From Candidatus Caccousia avistercoris (GTDB lineage: Bacteria; Bacillota; Clostridia; Oscillospirales; Acutalibacteraceae): a stretch of 10,957 nucleotides of DNA. Position numbers and translations under genes: made by a program. This document shows positions 1-6,558 of this stretch, piece by piece. Position 1 is the stretch's first letter. Each line of letters begins with the position of its first letter. The notes beneath the pieces are model-generated. The model saw only the letters and a program-made list of their open reading frames with translations, ran no database searches and was not told the origin of the DNA. The stretch lies in the NCBI GenBank assembly GCA_018715025.1, contig DVMK01000189.1, positions 1 through 10,957 on the forward strand, in the 5' to 3' direction.

Positions 1-171
1 CGATTTTTTGAAAAAAATCGAGTAAAACTTTCACGTTCGCTCTCTCTTAAATTCTTCTTGAAAAAGGTGGACGAAAACTTTATATTTCGCTCTATATTTG
101 ATGGTTCTGCTTAGAGTTTCCGGTTTGCTCTTAGATCCCGAAATTTCCTCCCCCTCTCCCCTTCTGCCCAC
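1..171. repeat. AT-rich spacer with degenerate direct repeat and a 20-bp palindrome
   Basis: This spacer lies downstream of the M23 peptidase gene and no gene is visible in it. Positions 1-20 form an inverted repeat (arms CGATTTTTT and AAAAAATCG). Positions 10-43 and 60-93 are a direct repeat offset by exactly 50 bases, with about 25 of 34 positions identical; both contain AAAACTTT and end in TTCGCTCT. A weaker third copy of the 3' half may lie at 112-131. The second copy has lost the left arm of the hairpin. No GC-rich stem followed by a T-tract is present, so I cannot name a terminator for the peptidase operon. The repeats could be remnants of a dispersed intergenic element. Confidence 0.5.
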
Positions 172-1371
172 TCAGGAAAACCAGTTGAAGGGGTTTTGGC
201 GGTTGCCGTTGACGCGCACCTCAAAGTGCAGGTGAGGGCCGGTGGAGTTGCCGGTGGAGCCCACGTAGGCGATCACCTGGCCCTTGGTGACGGTCTGCCC
301 TGCGCTGACCGCCAGGCTGCTGGCGTGGGCGTACAGGGTGGAATACCCGCCGCCGTGGTCGATCATCACATAGTTGCCGTAGCTGTAGTGGTAGGTGGCG
401 GTTACAACCTTGCCGGAGTCCGCCGCCACAATGGGCTTGCCGTAAATGGTGCGCCCGCCGCCGGAAACGTCAATGGCCCGGTGGCTGCTGCTGTAGCCGC
501 AGCTTATGTTGGTGAAGCCGGGCACCGGCCAGGTGAAGTTGCCGGTGCTCACGTACCCGCCGCTGCCGGAGGATCCGCCGGAAGAGCCGGAGCCGCCGCT
601 CTGCGCCGCCTGCTGGGCGTAGTAGTCCTTCCACCACTGGTCAATTTCCGCAGAGGCCTGCTCCTTTTCCTTGGCGATGCGGTCGCTTTCCGCCTGCACG
701 GACTGCACGCTCTGGTTCAGCTCGTTCAGCACGCGCTCCGCTTCCGCCTGCACCTGCTGCAGCTCGCTGCTCTTGCTTTCCAGCTGGGTTTTCGCCTCTG
801 CCACCTGGGTTTTCTGGCTTTCAATCTCGGCCTTTTCGGCAGAAATCTCCTCCATTTCGGTGCTCAGGCTGGCAATGAGGTTGGTGTCGTGCTCGGTGAT
901 CATGTTCATGAGCTCGATTTTTTCCGCCATGTCCATGACGCTCTCAGAGTTCAGGATGATTTCCAGGTTGCTGGCCTCCCCCGCCATGTACAGGGCGCAC
1001 AGACGCTCCTTCAAAATCTCCACGTTCTGGTCAATGTTCTGCTGCTTTTCCGCAATGGCCGCGCTCTTCTCCGTAATCTGCCCGTCCAGCTGGGTAATCT
1101 GGCTGTTCAGGCTGTCAATCTGGGTCTGCAGGTTGGCCATCTGGTCGTCCAGGGCGTTCTTGTATTCCTGCTGCTTGGACTGATCCTCCTTGAGGGAAGC
1201 CAGCTTCGCGTCGTTCTCCGCCTTCTGCTGCTCCAGCTCTTTCTGGGTTTGCTGCAGCTCAGAAAGGCTGGCCGCTTCCGCCGGCACAGGCGCCGCCTGC
1301 GCAAAGCAGACGGCCAGCGCCAGGGCGAAGGCCGCCGCCGGCGTTTTCCACTTTTTCCAAAACCGATGCAT
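172..1371 (-). CDS. Secreted coiled-coil M23 murein hydrolase (PcsB/CwlO/EnvC-like), FtsEX partner
   Basis: A 399-residue secreted peptidoglycan endopeptidase. Residues 1 to about 34 are a signal peptide (basic start, Ala-rich core, AQAAPVPAEAA near cleavage). Residues about 36-245 are a Gln/Glu/Lys-rich coiled coil, including a PcsB-type segment around 123-147 (RLCALYMAGEASNLE). A Ser/Gly linker covers about 258-273. The M23 (LytM) domain occupies about 289-395. Its metal ligands H297, D301 and H382 and the catalytic-type H349 and H380 (the HLH motif) are all present, so it should be active, unlike E. coli EnvC, which has a degenerate domain and acts through amidases. It starts 18 bases after ftsX with an AGGGGGG ribosome site. 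In the family, FtsEX binds the coiled coil and relieves autoinhibition at the septum or side wall. The partnership is inferred from gene order. Confidence 0.93.
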   Translation of the reverse strand: MHRFWKKWKTPAAAFALALAVCFAQAAPVPAEAASLSELQQTQKELEQQKAENDAKLASLKEDQSKQQEYKNALDDQMANLQTQIDSLNSQITQLDGQITEKSAAIAEKQQNIDQNVEILKERLCALYMAGEASNLEIILNSESVMDMAEKIELMNMITEHDTNLIASLSTEMEEISAEKAEIESQKTQVAEAKTQLESKSSELQQVQAEAERVLNELNQSVQSVQAESDRIAKEKEQASAEIDQWWKDYYAQQAAQSGGSGSSGGSSGSGGYVSTGNFTWPVPGFTNISCGYSSSHRAIDVSGGGRTIYGKPIVAADSGKVVTATYHYSYGNYVMIDHGGGYSTLYAHASSLAVSAGQTVTKGQVIAYVGSTGNSTGPHLHFEVRVNGNRQNPFNWFS

Positions 1372-1389
1372 GACGTCGATTCCCCCCTG

Positions 1390-2301
1390 TTACAGTGTAA
1401 TAATGCCGCCCACGTCCTTTTTCAGGTACCGGCCAATGGAGATGATGCCGCCCAGCGCGCCGAAGGCGGTGCCGATGAGCAGGAAGCTCAGCACAATGGC
1501 GCCGCGGTACCCGTCCAGAGGAACGGGGGTGAAGAAGTTGAGAATTTGTACAGAGCTGATGAGCCTGTCGTACACCAGGTTCAGGATCAGGCTGGCCAGC
1601 CCGCCCGACACCAGGCCGATGATGACCCCTTCCACAATGAAGGGGATGCGCACAAACCAGTTGGTGGCGCCCACCGACTTCATAATGCTGATTTCCAGCC
1701 GGCGTGAGAACATGGCCACCCGCACCGTGTTGGCAATGATGAACAGGGAAACCAGGCCCAGCAGCAGAATAATCCAGAAGCACACGTTCCGCACCATGCG
1801 GTCCAGGGCGGTAAGCTGCTCTGCAATGTCAGAATAGTCGATGATCTTCTCGACCCCTTCAATGGCGGAAATCTGCGCTGCCGTCTCGTCGTAAAGGGAG
1901 AGATCCTCCAGCGAAACCCGGTAGGCGTCCGGCAGGAAGTTGTCGTCCCCCATGAGCCCCTCCAGCACTGTGCCGTTGTCCCCCAGCATTTCCAGCATTT
2001 CCTGCACGGCTTCGTCTTTGGGAACCAGGTCGCAGGTTTTGATATTGTCCAGCGCCATAATCTGCTCGCCCACCTGCACGGCCCGCAGGGTGGGAAGCCC
2101 CTGCTGGCAGTACACGGTAATGGAGTTGTTCCCCTCCAGGCTCTGCATGGCAGTGTCAATGTTCATGGAAAACAGCACCGCCGCCCCTGTCAGCAGCAGG
2201 CAGGAGATCAGCACGCCCACCGAGGCGAAGCTCATGGTGCGGTTCGCCCATATATTCTTGGCGCCCTCCTTCAAAAGGTAGCCCAGGCTGCTCAGCTTCA
2301 T
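1390..2301 (-). CDS. ftsX: Cell division ABC transporter permease FtsX
   Basis: A 303-residue membrane subunit of the FtsEX complex. Four membrane segments are visible at about 23-45, 173-197, 222-243 and 268-289. The first large outside loop (about 46-172) is the domain that contacts the cell-wall hydrolase in the family. The stretch after segment 2 (MKSVGATNWFVRIPFIVEG, residues 207-225) is a typical FtsX signature. Its ATG overlaps the ftsE stop codon in an ATGA arrangement, which implies translational coupling and equal dosage with FtsE. FtsX transmits ATP-driven movement of FtsE to the extracellular peptidase rather than moving a substrate. Length and topology are normal for Gram-positive FtsX. 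Confidence 0.96.
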   Translation of the reverse strand: MKLSSLGYLLKEGAKNIWANRTMSFASVGVLISCLLLTGAAVLFSMNIDTAMQSLEGNNSITVYCQQGLPTLRAVQVGEQIMALDNIKTCDLVPKDEAVQEMLEMLGDNGTVLEGLMGDDNFLPDAYRVSLEDLSLYDETAAQISAIEGVEKIIDYSDIAEQLTALDRMVRNVCFWIILLLGLVSLFIIANTVRVAMFSRRLEISIMKSVGATNWFVRIPFIVEGVIIGLVSGGLASLILNLVYDRLISSVQILNFFTPVPLDGYRGAIVLSFLLIGTAFGALGGIISIGRYLKKDVGGIITL

Positions 2302-2978
2302 CTCAGCATCGCCACCTTTCCGGTGTCCGCCACAATCTTCCCGCTGCGGATTTCGATGATCCGCCGGTGGAAGTGCTTCACCAGGCTGTGCTCGTGGGTC
2401 ACCATCAGAATGGTGGTGCCCCGCCGGTTGATTTCGCTGAGCAGATCCACAATTTCAAAGGAGAGGGCCGGGTCCACGTTTCCGGTGGGCTCGTCCGCAA
2501 TAATCAGCCTGGGGTTGTTGATGAGCGCCCGGGCCAGGCCCACCCGCTGCTGCTCGCCGCCCGAAAGCTCGCTGGGCTTGCTCTTCGCCTTGTCCTGCAA
2601 ATCCACCAGGCTTAAAATGTACGGCACGCGGCGGCGGATCTCTTTGTTGCTGGCCCCCACCACGTGCATGGCAAAGGCCACGTTGTCGTACACGTTCATG
2701 TTGTCAATCAGGCGGAAATCCTGAAACACAATGCCCATGGTGCGCCGCAGGTAGGGGATCTGCCCCCGCCGCAGGTCGGTCACCACGGTGTCGTTCACCA
2801 CAATTTCTCCCTCGCTGGGCCGCTCCTCGCACATAATCAGCTTCAAAAACGTGCTTTTGCCCGCGCCGGAAGAACCGACAATAAATACAAACTCCCCCTC
2901 GTCTATTTGCAGGTTCACATGGTTCAGCGCATGCGTCCCGTTGGGGTACATTTTGCTTACATTCTTAAATGTTATCAC
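2298..2978 (-). CDS. ftsE: Cell division ATP-binding protein FtsE
   Basis: A 226-residue cytoplasmic ATPase of FtsEX. Motifs in order: Walker A GSSGAGKST (35-43), Q-loop Q86, signature LSGGEQQR (138-145), Walker B LIIADEP with catalytic E163, and switch H195. All are intact. The start is a GTG at 2976-2978, preceded by GAGAGGG eight bases upstream; the N-terminus MITFKNVSKMYPNG matches the family. An ATG further upstream (within GGAATGAGAGGG) is out of frame and soon meets a stop. It is the first gene of ftsE-ftsX-peptidase, downstream of a strong terminator, so the cluster needs its own promoter. The GTG start may hold its level low. Confidence 0.97.
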   Translation of the reverse strand: MITFKNVSKMYPNGTHALNHVNLQIDEGEFVFIVGSSGAGKSTFLKLIMCEERPSEGEIVVNDTVVTDLRRGQIPYLRRTMGIVFQDFRLIDNMNVYDNVAFAMHVVGASNKEIRRRVPYILSLVDLQDKAKSKPSELSGGEQQRVGLARALINNPRLIIADEPTGNVDPALSFEIVDLLSEINRRGTTILMVTHEHSLVKHFHRRIIEIRSGKIVADTGKVAMLR

Positions 2979-2986
2979 TGGGAAAA

Positions 2987-2993
2987 CCCTCTC
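2987..2993 (-). promoter_or_regulatory. Ribosome binding site deciding the ftsE GTG start
   Basis: The minus strand reads GAGAGGG, then eight bases, then GTG. There is no in-frame ATG nearby that would give a family-like N-terminus. Confidence 0.6.
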
Positions 2994-3026
2994 ATTCCTG
3001 CTGCTAAAGTCTTGGGCACGGCCCGC

Positions 3027-3083
3027 AAAAAGGCGCAGCGCCCCCTCTTGGGTATAATAGTATCATACCAAGGGGCGCTGCGC
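3027..3083 (-). terminator. Strong bidirectional intrinsic terminator after the CdaR-like regulator gene
   Basis: Perfect 12-bp GC-rich arms (GCGCAGCGCCCC at 3033-3044 pairing with 3072-3083) are extended by an inner TTGGTAT/ATACCCAA stem with small bulges. On the minus strand it is followed by CTTTTT (3032-3027). On the plus strand it is followed by TTATTTTTC, so it can work both ways. It separates the regulator gene from ftsEX. Confidence 0.88.
3062..3070 (-). promoter_or_regulatory. Candidate extended -10 promoter for ftsEX, inside the terminator hairpin
   Basis: The minus strand reads TGGTATGAT, an extended -10 (TGn-TATGAT) with no recognisable -35. It lies in the inner stem of the terminator hairpin at 3033-3083. 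A transcript starting about seven bases downstream would contain only the 3' half of the hairpin and so escape termination. No better promoter is seen between the terminator and ftsE. This is a pattern call only. Confidence 0.3.
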
Positions 3084-3151
3084 TTATTTTTCTTTAAAAG
3101 AATTAAATTGTTACTATTTTGTAATATTTTTAGAAACACGCCGGATTCGCC

Positions 3152-4237
3152 TTAGAATTTCACCGGGTTGGCGGTCAGGTATTTCTTTACCATGAGGGCC
3201 ACCTTGAACACAATGGCGTCCTCAAACTCGCGCAGGTCCAGGCCGGTGATCTTCTTGATCTTCTCCAGGCGGTACACCAGGGTGTTCCGGTGGACGAACA
3301 GCTTGCGGCTTGTCTCAGAAACGTTCAGGTTGTTCTCAAAGAAGCGCTGAATGGTGAACAGCGTCTCGTGATCCAGCGACTCAATGGAACCGCGCTTGAA
3401 CACTTCCTTCAGGAACATTTCGCACAGGGTGGTGGGCAGCTGGTAAATCAGCCGGGCAATGCCCAGGTTGTCATAGCTGACAATGGCGCGCTCGGTGTCG
3501 AACACCTTGCCCACCTCCAGGGCCACCTGGGCCTCTTTGAAGGAACGGGCCAGGTCTTTGATGCCGGTGACGGTGGTGCCGATGCCGACCACGCAGTGGG
3601 TGTAGAACTCGCTGGAAAGGGTGTCCACAATGGAACCGGCCAGCTTGTCCAGGTCTCTGGGCTCAATGCCCACGCGGATCTCTTTCACCAGGGCAATGTC
3701 AGTCTCGTTAATGTTGATGACAAAGTCCTTGGACTTGTCCGGGAACAGGTTCTGAATCACGTCGTAGGCAGAAACATCTGTCTGGTTGGTAATTTTAATG
3801 AGCATGCACACGCGGCTCACGTCAGAGTTGAAGCGCAGCTCTCTGGCCTTCAGGTAAATGTCGCCGGGCAGGATGTTGTCCAGAATGACGTTCTTGATGA
3901 AATTGCTGCGGTCGTACTTTTCGTCGTAATACTGCTTGATGCTGTTGAGAGAAATCGCCAGCAGCGAAGCGTACCGGGCGGCCTCCGGATCGTTGCCGGA
4001 AACGAACACCGCATATTCCGGGCGGGAATGGCTCCCGAAGGAATGGTATGTGTAACCGTTGACCACAAAGGTACTGGGAGCCGCCATGACCTCTGCCGTG
4101 ATGTTGTCGTTTACCTCGCCAATGCGGCCCAGCTCGCTGCAGGCAATGATCACCGACGTCTCATCGATCACGCCGATGGTGCGGTCGATGGCGTCGCGCA
4201 TCTGGTGGATAACGCCCTGGAATAATCTGTTTGACAT
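3152..4237 (-). CDS. CdaR/PucR-family transcriptional regulator (sugar-diacid-type sensor, C-terminal HTH)
   Basis: A 361-residue cytoplasmic regulator. Residues about 5-130 resemble the CdaR sugar-diacid recognition domain (AIDRTIGVIDETSVIIACS, then GRIGEVND). A middle region of about 135-255 resembles the degenerate GGDEF-like domain of PucR/CdaR proteins. The C-terminus (about 290-355) is a PucR-type helix-turn-helix, with NLNVSETSRKLFVHRNTLVY as the DNA-reading part. Family members usually activate sugar-acid or purine catabolism genes on ligand binding. No catabolic operon is present here; the nearest partner is the multi-sugar ATPase gene upstream, so that gene and the regulator's own promoter are the plausible targets. 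The start ATG has GAGGGAG four bases upstream. The ligand cannot be told from sequence. Confidence 0.88.
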   Translation of the reverse strand: MSNRLFQGVIHQMRDAIDRTIGVIDETSVIIACSELGRIGEVNDNITAEVMAAPSTFVVNGYTYHSFGSHSRPEYAVFVSGNDPEAARYASLLAISLNSIKQYYDEKYDRSNFIKNVILDNILPGDIYLKARELRFNSDVSRVCMLIKITNQTDVSAYDVIQNLFPDKSKDFVININETDIALVKEIRVGIEPRDLDKLAGSIVDTLSSEFYTHCVVGIGTTVTGIKDLARSFKEAQVALEVGKVFDTERAIVSYDNLGIARLIYQLPTTLCEMFLKEVFKRGSIESLDHETLFTIQRFFENNLNVSETSRKLFVHRNTLVYRLEKIKKITGLDLREFEDAIVFKVALMVKKYLTANPVKF

Positions 4238-4274
4238 GAATCTCCCTCACTTCATATTTGGTTGGAGTACAAGG

Positions 4275-4300
4275 AAAAAAGCAGGGGCTGACCACCCTGC
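4275..4300 (-). terminator. Candidate leader attenuator before the CdaR-like regulator gene
   Basis: On the minus strand, GCAGGG (4295-4300) pairs with CCCTGC (4281-4286) around an 8-base loop and is followed at once by TTTTTT (4275-4280). This is a hairpin plus T-tract, placed between the promoter (4332-4360) and the start codon (4237), about 38 bases before the ATG. A 6-bp stem is short, so termination would be partial or conditional. No alternative antiterminator fold was clearly found. Confidence 0.4.
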
Positions 4301-4331
4301 GCGGACACAACACGAAATTGTATATATTATT

Positions 4332-4360
4332 ATTCTACACAAAAGAAAAATACTTTTCAA
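4332..4360 (-). promoter_or_regulatory. Sigma-A-type promoter of the CdaR-like regulator gene
   Basis: The minus strand reads TTGAAA (-35, 4355-4360), 17 bases, then TAGAAT (-10, 4332-4337), within an AT-rich stretch. Spacing is optimal and each box differs little from consensus. The predicted transcript starts near 4325, leaving a leader of about 88 bases. Confidence 0.7.
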
Positions 4361-4383
4361 CACTTTTTCAAAAGAAATTCGGT

Positions 4384-4399
4384 TTTCTGCCCGCAGAAA
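4384..4399. promoter_or_regulatory. Candidate operator: perfect short palindrome upstream of the regulator promoter
   Basis: TTTCTGC-CC-GCAGAAA is a perfect inverted repeat with 7-base arms, about 24 bases upstream of the -35 box. Its position would suit an activator or an autoregulatory site for the CdaR-like protein. A 2-base spacer makes it more likely a protein-binding site than an RNA hairpin. Confidence 0.4.
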
Positions 4400-4452
4400 C
4401 AGGATTTTACACATTATTCATTTTTGAAAGGGCGCTTTTTTGCACAGCTGCG

Positions 4453-4486
4453 AGAAAAAGGGCCGCGCCCTGCGGCACGGCCCTTT
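4453..4486 (-). terminator. Intrinsic terminator of the sugar ABC ATPase gene
   Basis: On the minus strand AAAGGGCCG (4478-4486) pairs with CGGCCCTTT (4457-4465), and the right arm runs on into TTTTTCTC. It starts 14 bases after the ATPase stop codon. Confidence 0.85.
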
Positions 4487-4500
4487 CACTGCTTTGTATT

Positions 4501-5613
4501 TCAGTTGAGGATGGTCTTCTCGGTCTCTTTGTCGAACAGATGCATCTTGTTCAGGTCAAAGGCAATCTTAATCTTGTCGTTGGCCTTGGCGGTGGAGGTG
4601 GGCTCTACGCGGGCGGTAATGGCGTTGCCCTCGCAGTTCAGGTACAGGTAGGTCTCAGCGCCCATCAGCTCGGTTACTTCCACGTCGGCCTCTACAATGC
4701 CGTCGCTGACCTTTGCCAGGAACTCGGGCTCGTCGTGTACGTCCTCAGGACGAATGCCGAACACAACTTCCTTGCCCACATAAGCGCCCAGATCCACGTC
4801 TTTGCACTTGGCGGCGGGGATCTTGATGCTGTACTGGCCGAAGGTGAGGGCGAAGTCGGTGCCGTTCTTGGCGATGGAAGCGTTGATGAAGTTCATTTGA
4901 GGAGAACCCATGAACCCGGCCACGAACTCGTTGCAGGGGTAGTCGTACAGGTTTTGAGGAGTGTCAACCTGCTGAATGAAGCCGTCCTTCATAACCACGA
5001 TGCGGTCGCCCATGGTCATAGCCTCGGTCTGGTCATGCGTTACATAGATGAAGGTGGTGCCCAGTCTCTTATGTAACTTGGAGATCTCCGTCCTCATCTG
5101 GGCACGCAGCTTAGCGTCCAGGTTGGAGAGAGGCTCGTCAAGCAGGAACACCTTAGGATCACGAACGATGGCACGGCCCAGGGCAACACGCTGCCGCTGG
5201 CCGCCGGACAGAGCCTTCGGCTTTCTGTCGAGCAGGTGAGAGATGTCCAGAATGCGGGCGGCCTCTTCCACGCGGCGCTTGATCTCGTCCTTCGGGGTCT
5301 TGCGCAGCTTCAGGCCGAACGCCATGTTGTCAAATACGGTCATGTGGGGGTACAGAGCGTAGTTCTGGAACACCATGGCGATGTCGCGGTCCTTGGGGGC
5401 CACGTCGTTGGCCAGAGTGTCGCCGATGTACAGCTCGCCCTTGCTGATCTCCTCCAAACCGGCGATCATACGCAGAGTAGTGGATTTGCCGCAGCCGGAG
5501 GGGCCTACCAGGATGATGAACTCCTTGTCAGCGATTTCCAGGTTGAAATCGGTGACAGCAGTTACACCGCCGTCGTAAATCTTGTAGACGTTTTTCAAAG
5601 TTACGCTTGCCAT
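4501..5613 (-). CDS. msmK: Multi-sugar ABC importer ATP-binding protein (MsmK/MsmX/UgpC type)
   Basis: A 370-residue cytoplasmic ATPase that powers carbohydrate import. Motifs in order: Walker A GPSGCGKST (37-45), Q83, signature LSGGQRQRVALGRA (135-148), Walker B VFLLDEP with E160, D-loop SNLDAK and switch H193 in VTHDQTEAM. The C-terminal half (about 237-370) is the MalK/UgpC-type regulatory OB/TOBE region, entered through GFMGSPQMNF. All catalytic residues are intact and the length is normal. The start ATG has AGGAGG six bases upstream. No binding protein or permease gene is nearby and the gene is flanked by its own leader and terminator. As with MsmK of streptococci and MsmX of Bacillus, it probably energises several CUT1 sugar importers encoded elsewhere. 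Automated annotation may name it ugpC; the substrate cannot be decided here. Confidence 0.93.
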   Translation of the reverse strand: MASVTLKNVYKIYDGGVTAVTDFNLEIADKEFIILVGPSGCGKSTTLRMIAGLEEISKGELYIGDTLANDVAPKDRDIAMVFQNYALYPHMTVFDNMAFGLKLRKTPKDEIKRRVEEAARILDISHLLDRKPKALSGGQRQRVALGRAIVRDPKVFLLDEPLSNLDAKLRAQMRTEISKLHKRLGTTFIYVTHDQTEAMTMGDRIVVMKDGFIQQVDTPQNLYDYPCNEFVAGFMGSPQMNFINASIAKNGTDFALTFGQYSIKIPAAKCKDVDLGAYVGKEVVFGIRPEDVHDEPEFLAKVSDGIVEADVEVTELMGAETYLYLNCEGNAITARVEPTSTAKANDKIKIAFDLNKMHLFDKETEKTILN

Positions 5614-5786
5614 AATAATCCTCCTGAATCAAAGCGTTTTATAAGGCGCCTCTACGCAGCCGCCTTAAGCTGTACTTATCATAACAGAATCAAAAGAAAT
5701 TTAACAGACTTTTTTTACCCAAACTTTAAGGGGGATCCTTATTAGAATCTGACAAATGCCAAAGTTGTTTACATAAATTTCGTAAA
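5614..5786 (-). promoter_or_regulatory. Promoter and leader region of the sugar ATPase gene
   Basis: This AT-rich spacer contains a -10-like TATGAT on the minus strand (5678-5683) without a convincing -35. Downstream of it a leader hairpin has arms TAAGGCG (5661-5667) and CGCCTTA (5642-5648) with a 12-base loop and no T-tract. A strong AGGAGG ribosome site follows at 5620-5625. I found no convincing terminator for the pseudouridine synthase gene that precedes it. Confidence 0.4.
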
Positions 5787-6515
5787 TTATGCCGTGGGAT
5801 TTTCCACCGCCTGGGGCAGGAAAATTTTCTCCACCTCCTCCCCGGTGAGGAAGCGCGCCTGGCCGGGGGAAAGGGCGGGATCCAGGGAAAGGCCCCCGAT
5901 GCGAAGGCGGCGCAGGGCCACCACCTCTTTGCCCACCGCGTGGAACATGCGCTTCACCTGGTGGAATTTTCCTTCCCGCACCTCCACCTGCACCAGGCAG
6001 GGGTCCTCCCCCCAGGAAAGGCGGGCGGGCAGGCAGGAGAGCTCGCCCGCCTGCAGCCCGGCGGCGAAGGCGGCCTGGTCGCCGGGCTGGGCGGGCCGGT
6101 CCAGCCGCGCCTCGTACAGCTTGTACACATGGCTTTTGGGCGACAGCATGCGGTGGGCCAGCCCGCCGTCGTCGGTGAGAAGAAGCAGGCCCTCGGTGTC
6201 CTTGTCCAGGCGGCCGGCGGGGAACAGCCCCCGCCGCCGCAGCTGGGGGGGAAGCAGGTCCACCACCGTGGGGGCGTTTTTGTCCCGGGCGGCAGAAAGC
6301 ACCCCCGCGGGCTTGTTCATCATCAGGTACACATGGCGGCGCAGGGTGAGGGGGCGGCCGTGCACGGCAATTTCATCCTGCTCCGGGTCCACCTTCTGCT
6401 CGGGCCGGGCGGCGGCGCGGCCGTTCACCGTCACCGCCCCGGCCCGCACCAGGGCCCCTGCCTCCTTCCGGCTGCCCACGTTGTGCAGCGCCAGTATTTT
6501 GTCCAGCCGTTCCAC
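5787..6515 (-). CDS. rsuA: RsuA-type 16S rRNA pseudouridine synthase
   Basis: A 242-residue RNA-modifying enzyme. An N-terminal S4 RNA-binding domain (about 2-50, ERLDKILALHNVGSRKEA) is followed by the catalytic core. The core has GRLDKDTEGLLLLTDDG (101-117) with catalytic D104, and EGKFHQVKRMFHAVG (181-195). The C-terminus (RIGGLSLDPALSPGQARFLT) follows the RsuA pattern, which favours 16S rRNA U516 as target over the 23S enzymes RluB/E/F. The start is GTG (6513-6515) with AGGAGG six bases upstream. It lies 43 bases after the DUF4830-like gene and probably ends the exporter operon, with no obvious functional link to it. The gene is strongly GC-rich. Assignment within the RsuA/RluB/E/F group is by similarity of motifs only. 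Confidence 0.88.
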   Translation of the reverse strand: MERLDKILALHNVGSRKEAGALVRAGAVTVNGRAAARPEQKVDPEQDEIAVHGRPLTLRRHVYLMMNKPAGVLSAARDKNAPTVVDLLPPQLRRRGLFPAGRLDKDTEGLLLLTDDGGLAHRMLSPKSHVYKLYEARLDRPAQPGDQAAFAAGLQAGELSCLPARLSWGEDPCLVQVEVREGKFHQVKRMFHAVGKEVVALRRLRIGGLSLDPALSPGQARFLTGEEVEKIFLPQAVENPTA

Positions 6516-6539
6516 GGCGTTCCTCCTTTTTTCATTCCC

Positions 6540-6557
6540 GGCCGCGGCGGCGCGGCC
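6540..6557 (-). repeat. GC-only hairpin between the DUF4830-like and rsuA genes
   Basis: GGCCGCG (6540-6546) and CGCGGCC (6551-6557) form a perfect 7-bp stem with a 4-base loop, directly after the upstream stop codon. No T-tract follows, so it is not a standard terminator; it may slow ribosomes or protect or process the mRNA. Confidence 0.4.
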
Positions 6558-6558
6558 C

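Noticed and set aside
196..1707. Long plus-strand open frame (503 codons) opposite the M23 peptidase and ftsX
   Set aside because: The minus-strand genes are certain from active-site and membrane features. The plus frame has Val/Leu/Gly/Arg-rich filler and no motifs.
3053..3058. Plus-strand TATAAT promoter
   Set aside because: No plus-strand gene follows and there is no -35 at a proper distance; it lies in the AT-rich loop of a terminator.
5629..5643. Catabolite-repression-like site (TCAAAGCGTTTTAT) in the sugar ATPase leader
   Set aside because: Only the AAAGCG core fits; the outer TG and CA positions of the consensus are wrong, so it is too weak to call.
5769..5787. Terminator just after rsuA (TTTAC/GTAAA inverted repeat)
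   Set aside because: Five AT-rich pairs with a 9-base loop and no T-tract are not enough.
6540..6557. Terminator between the DUF4830-like and rsuA genes
   Set aside because: The stem is strong but no T-tract follows on either strand, so it is listed only as a hairpin.
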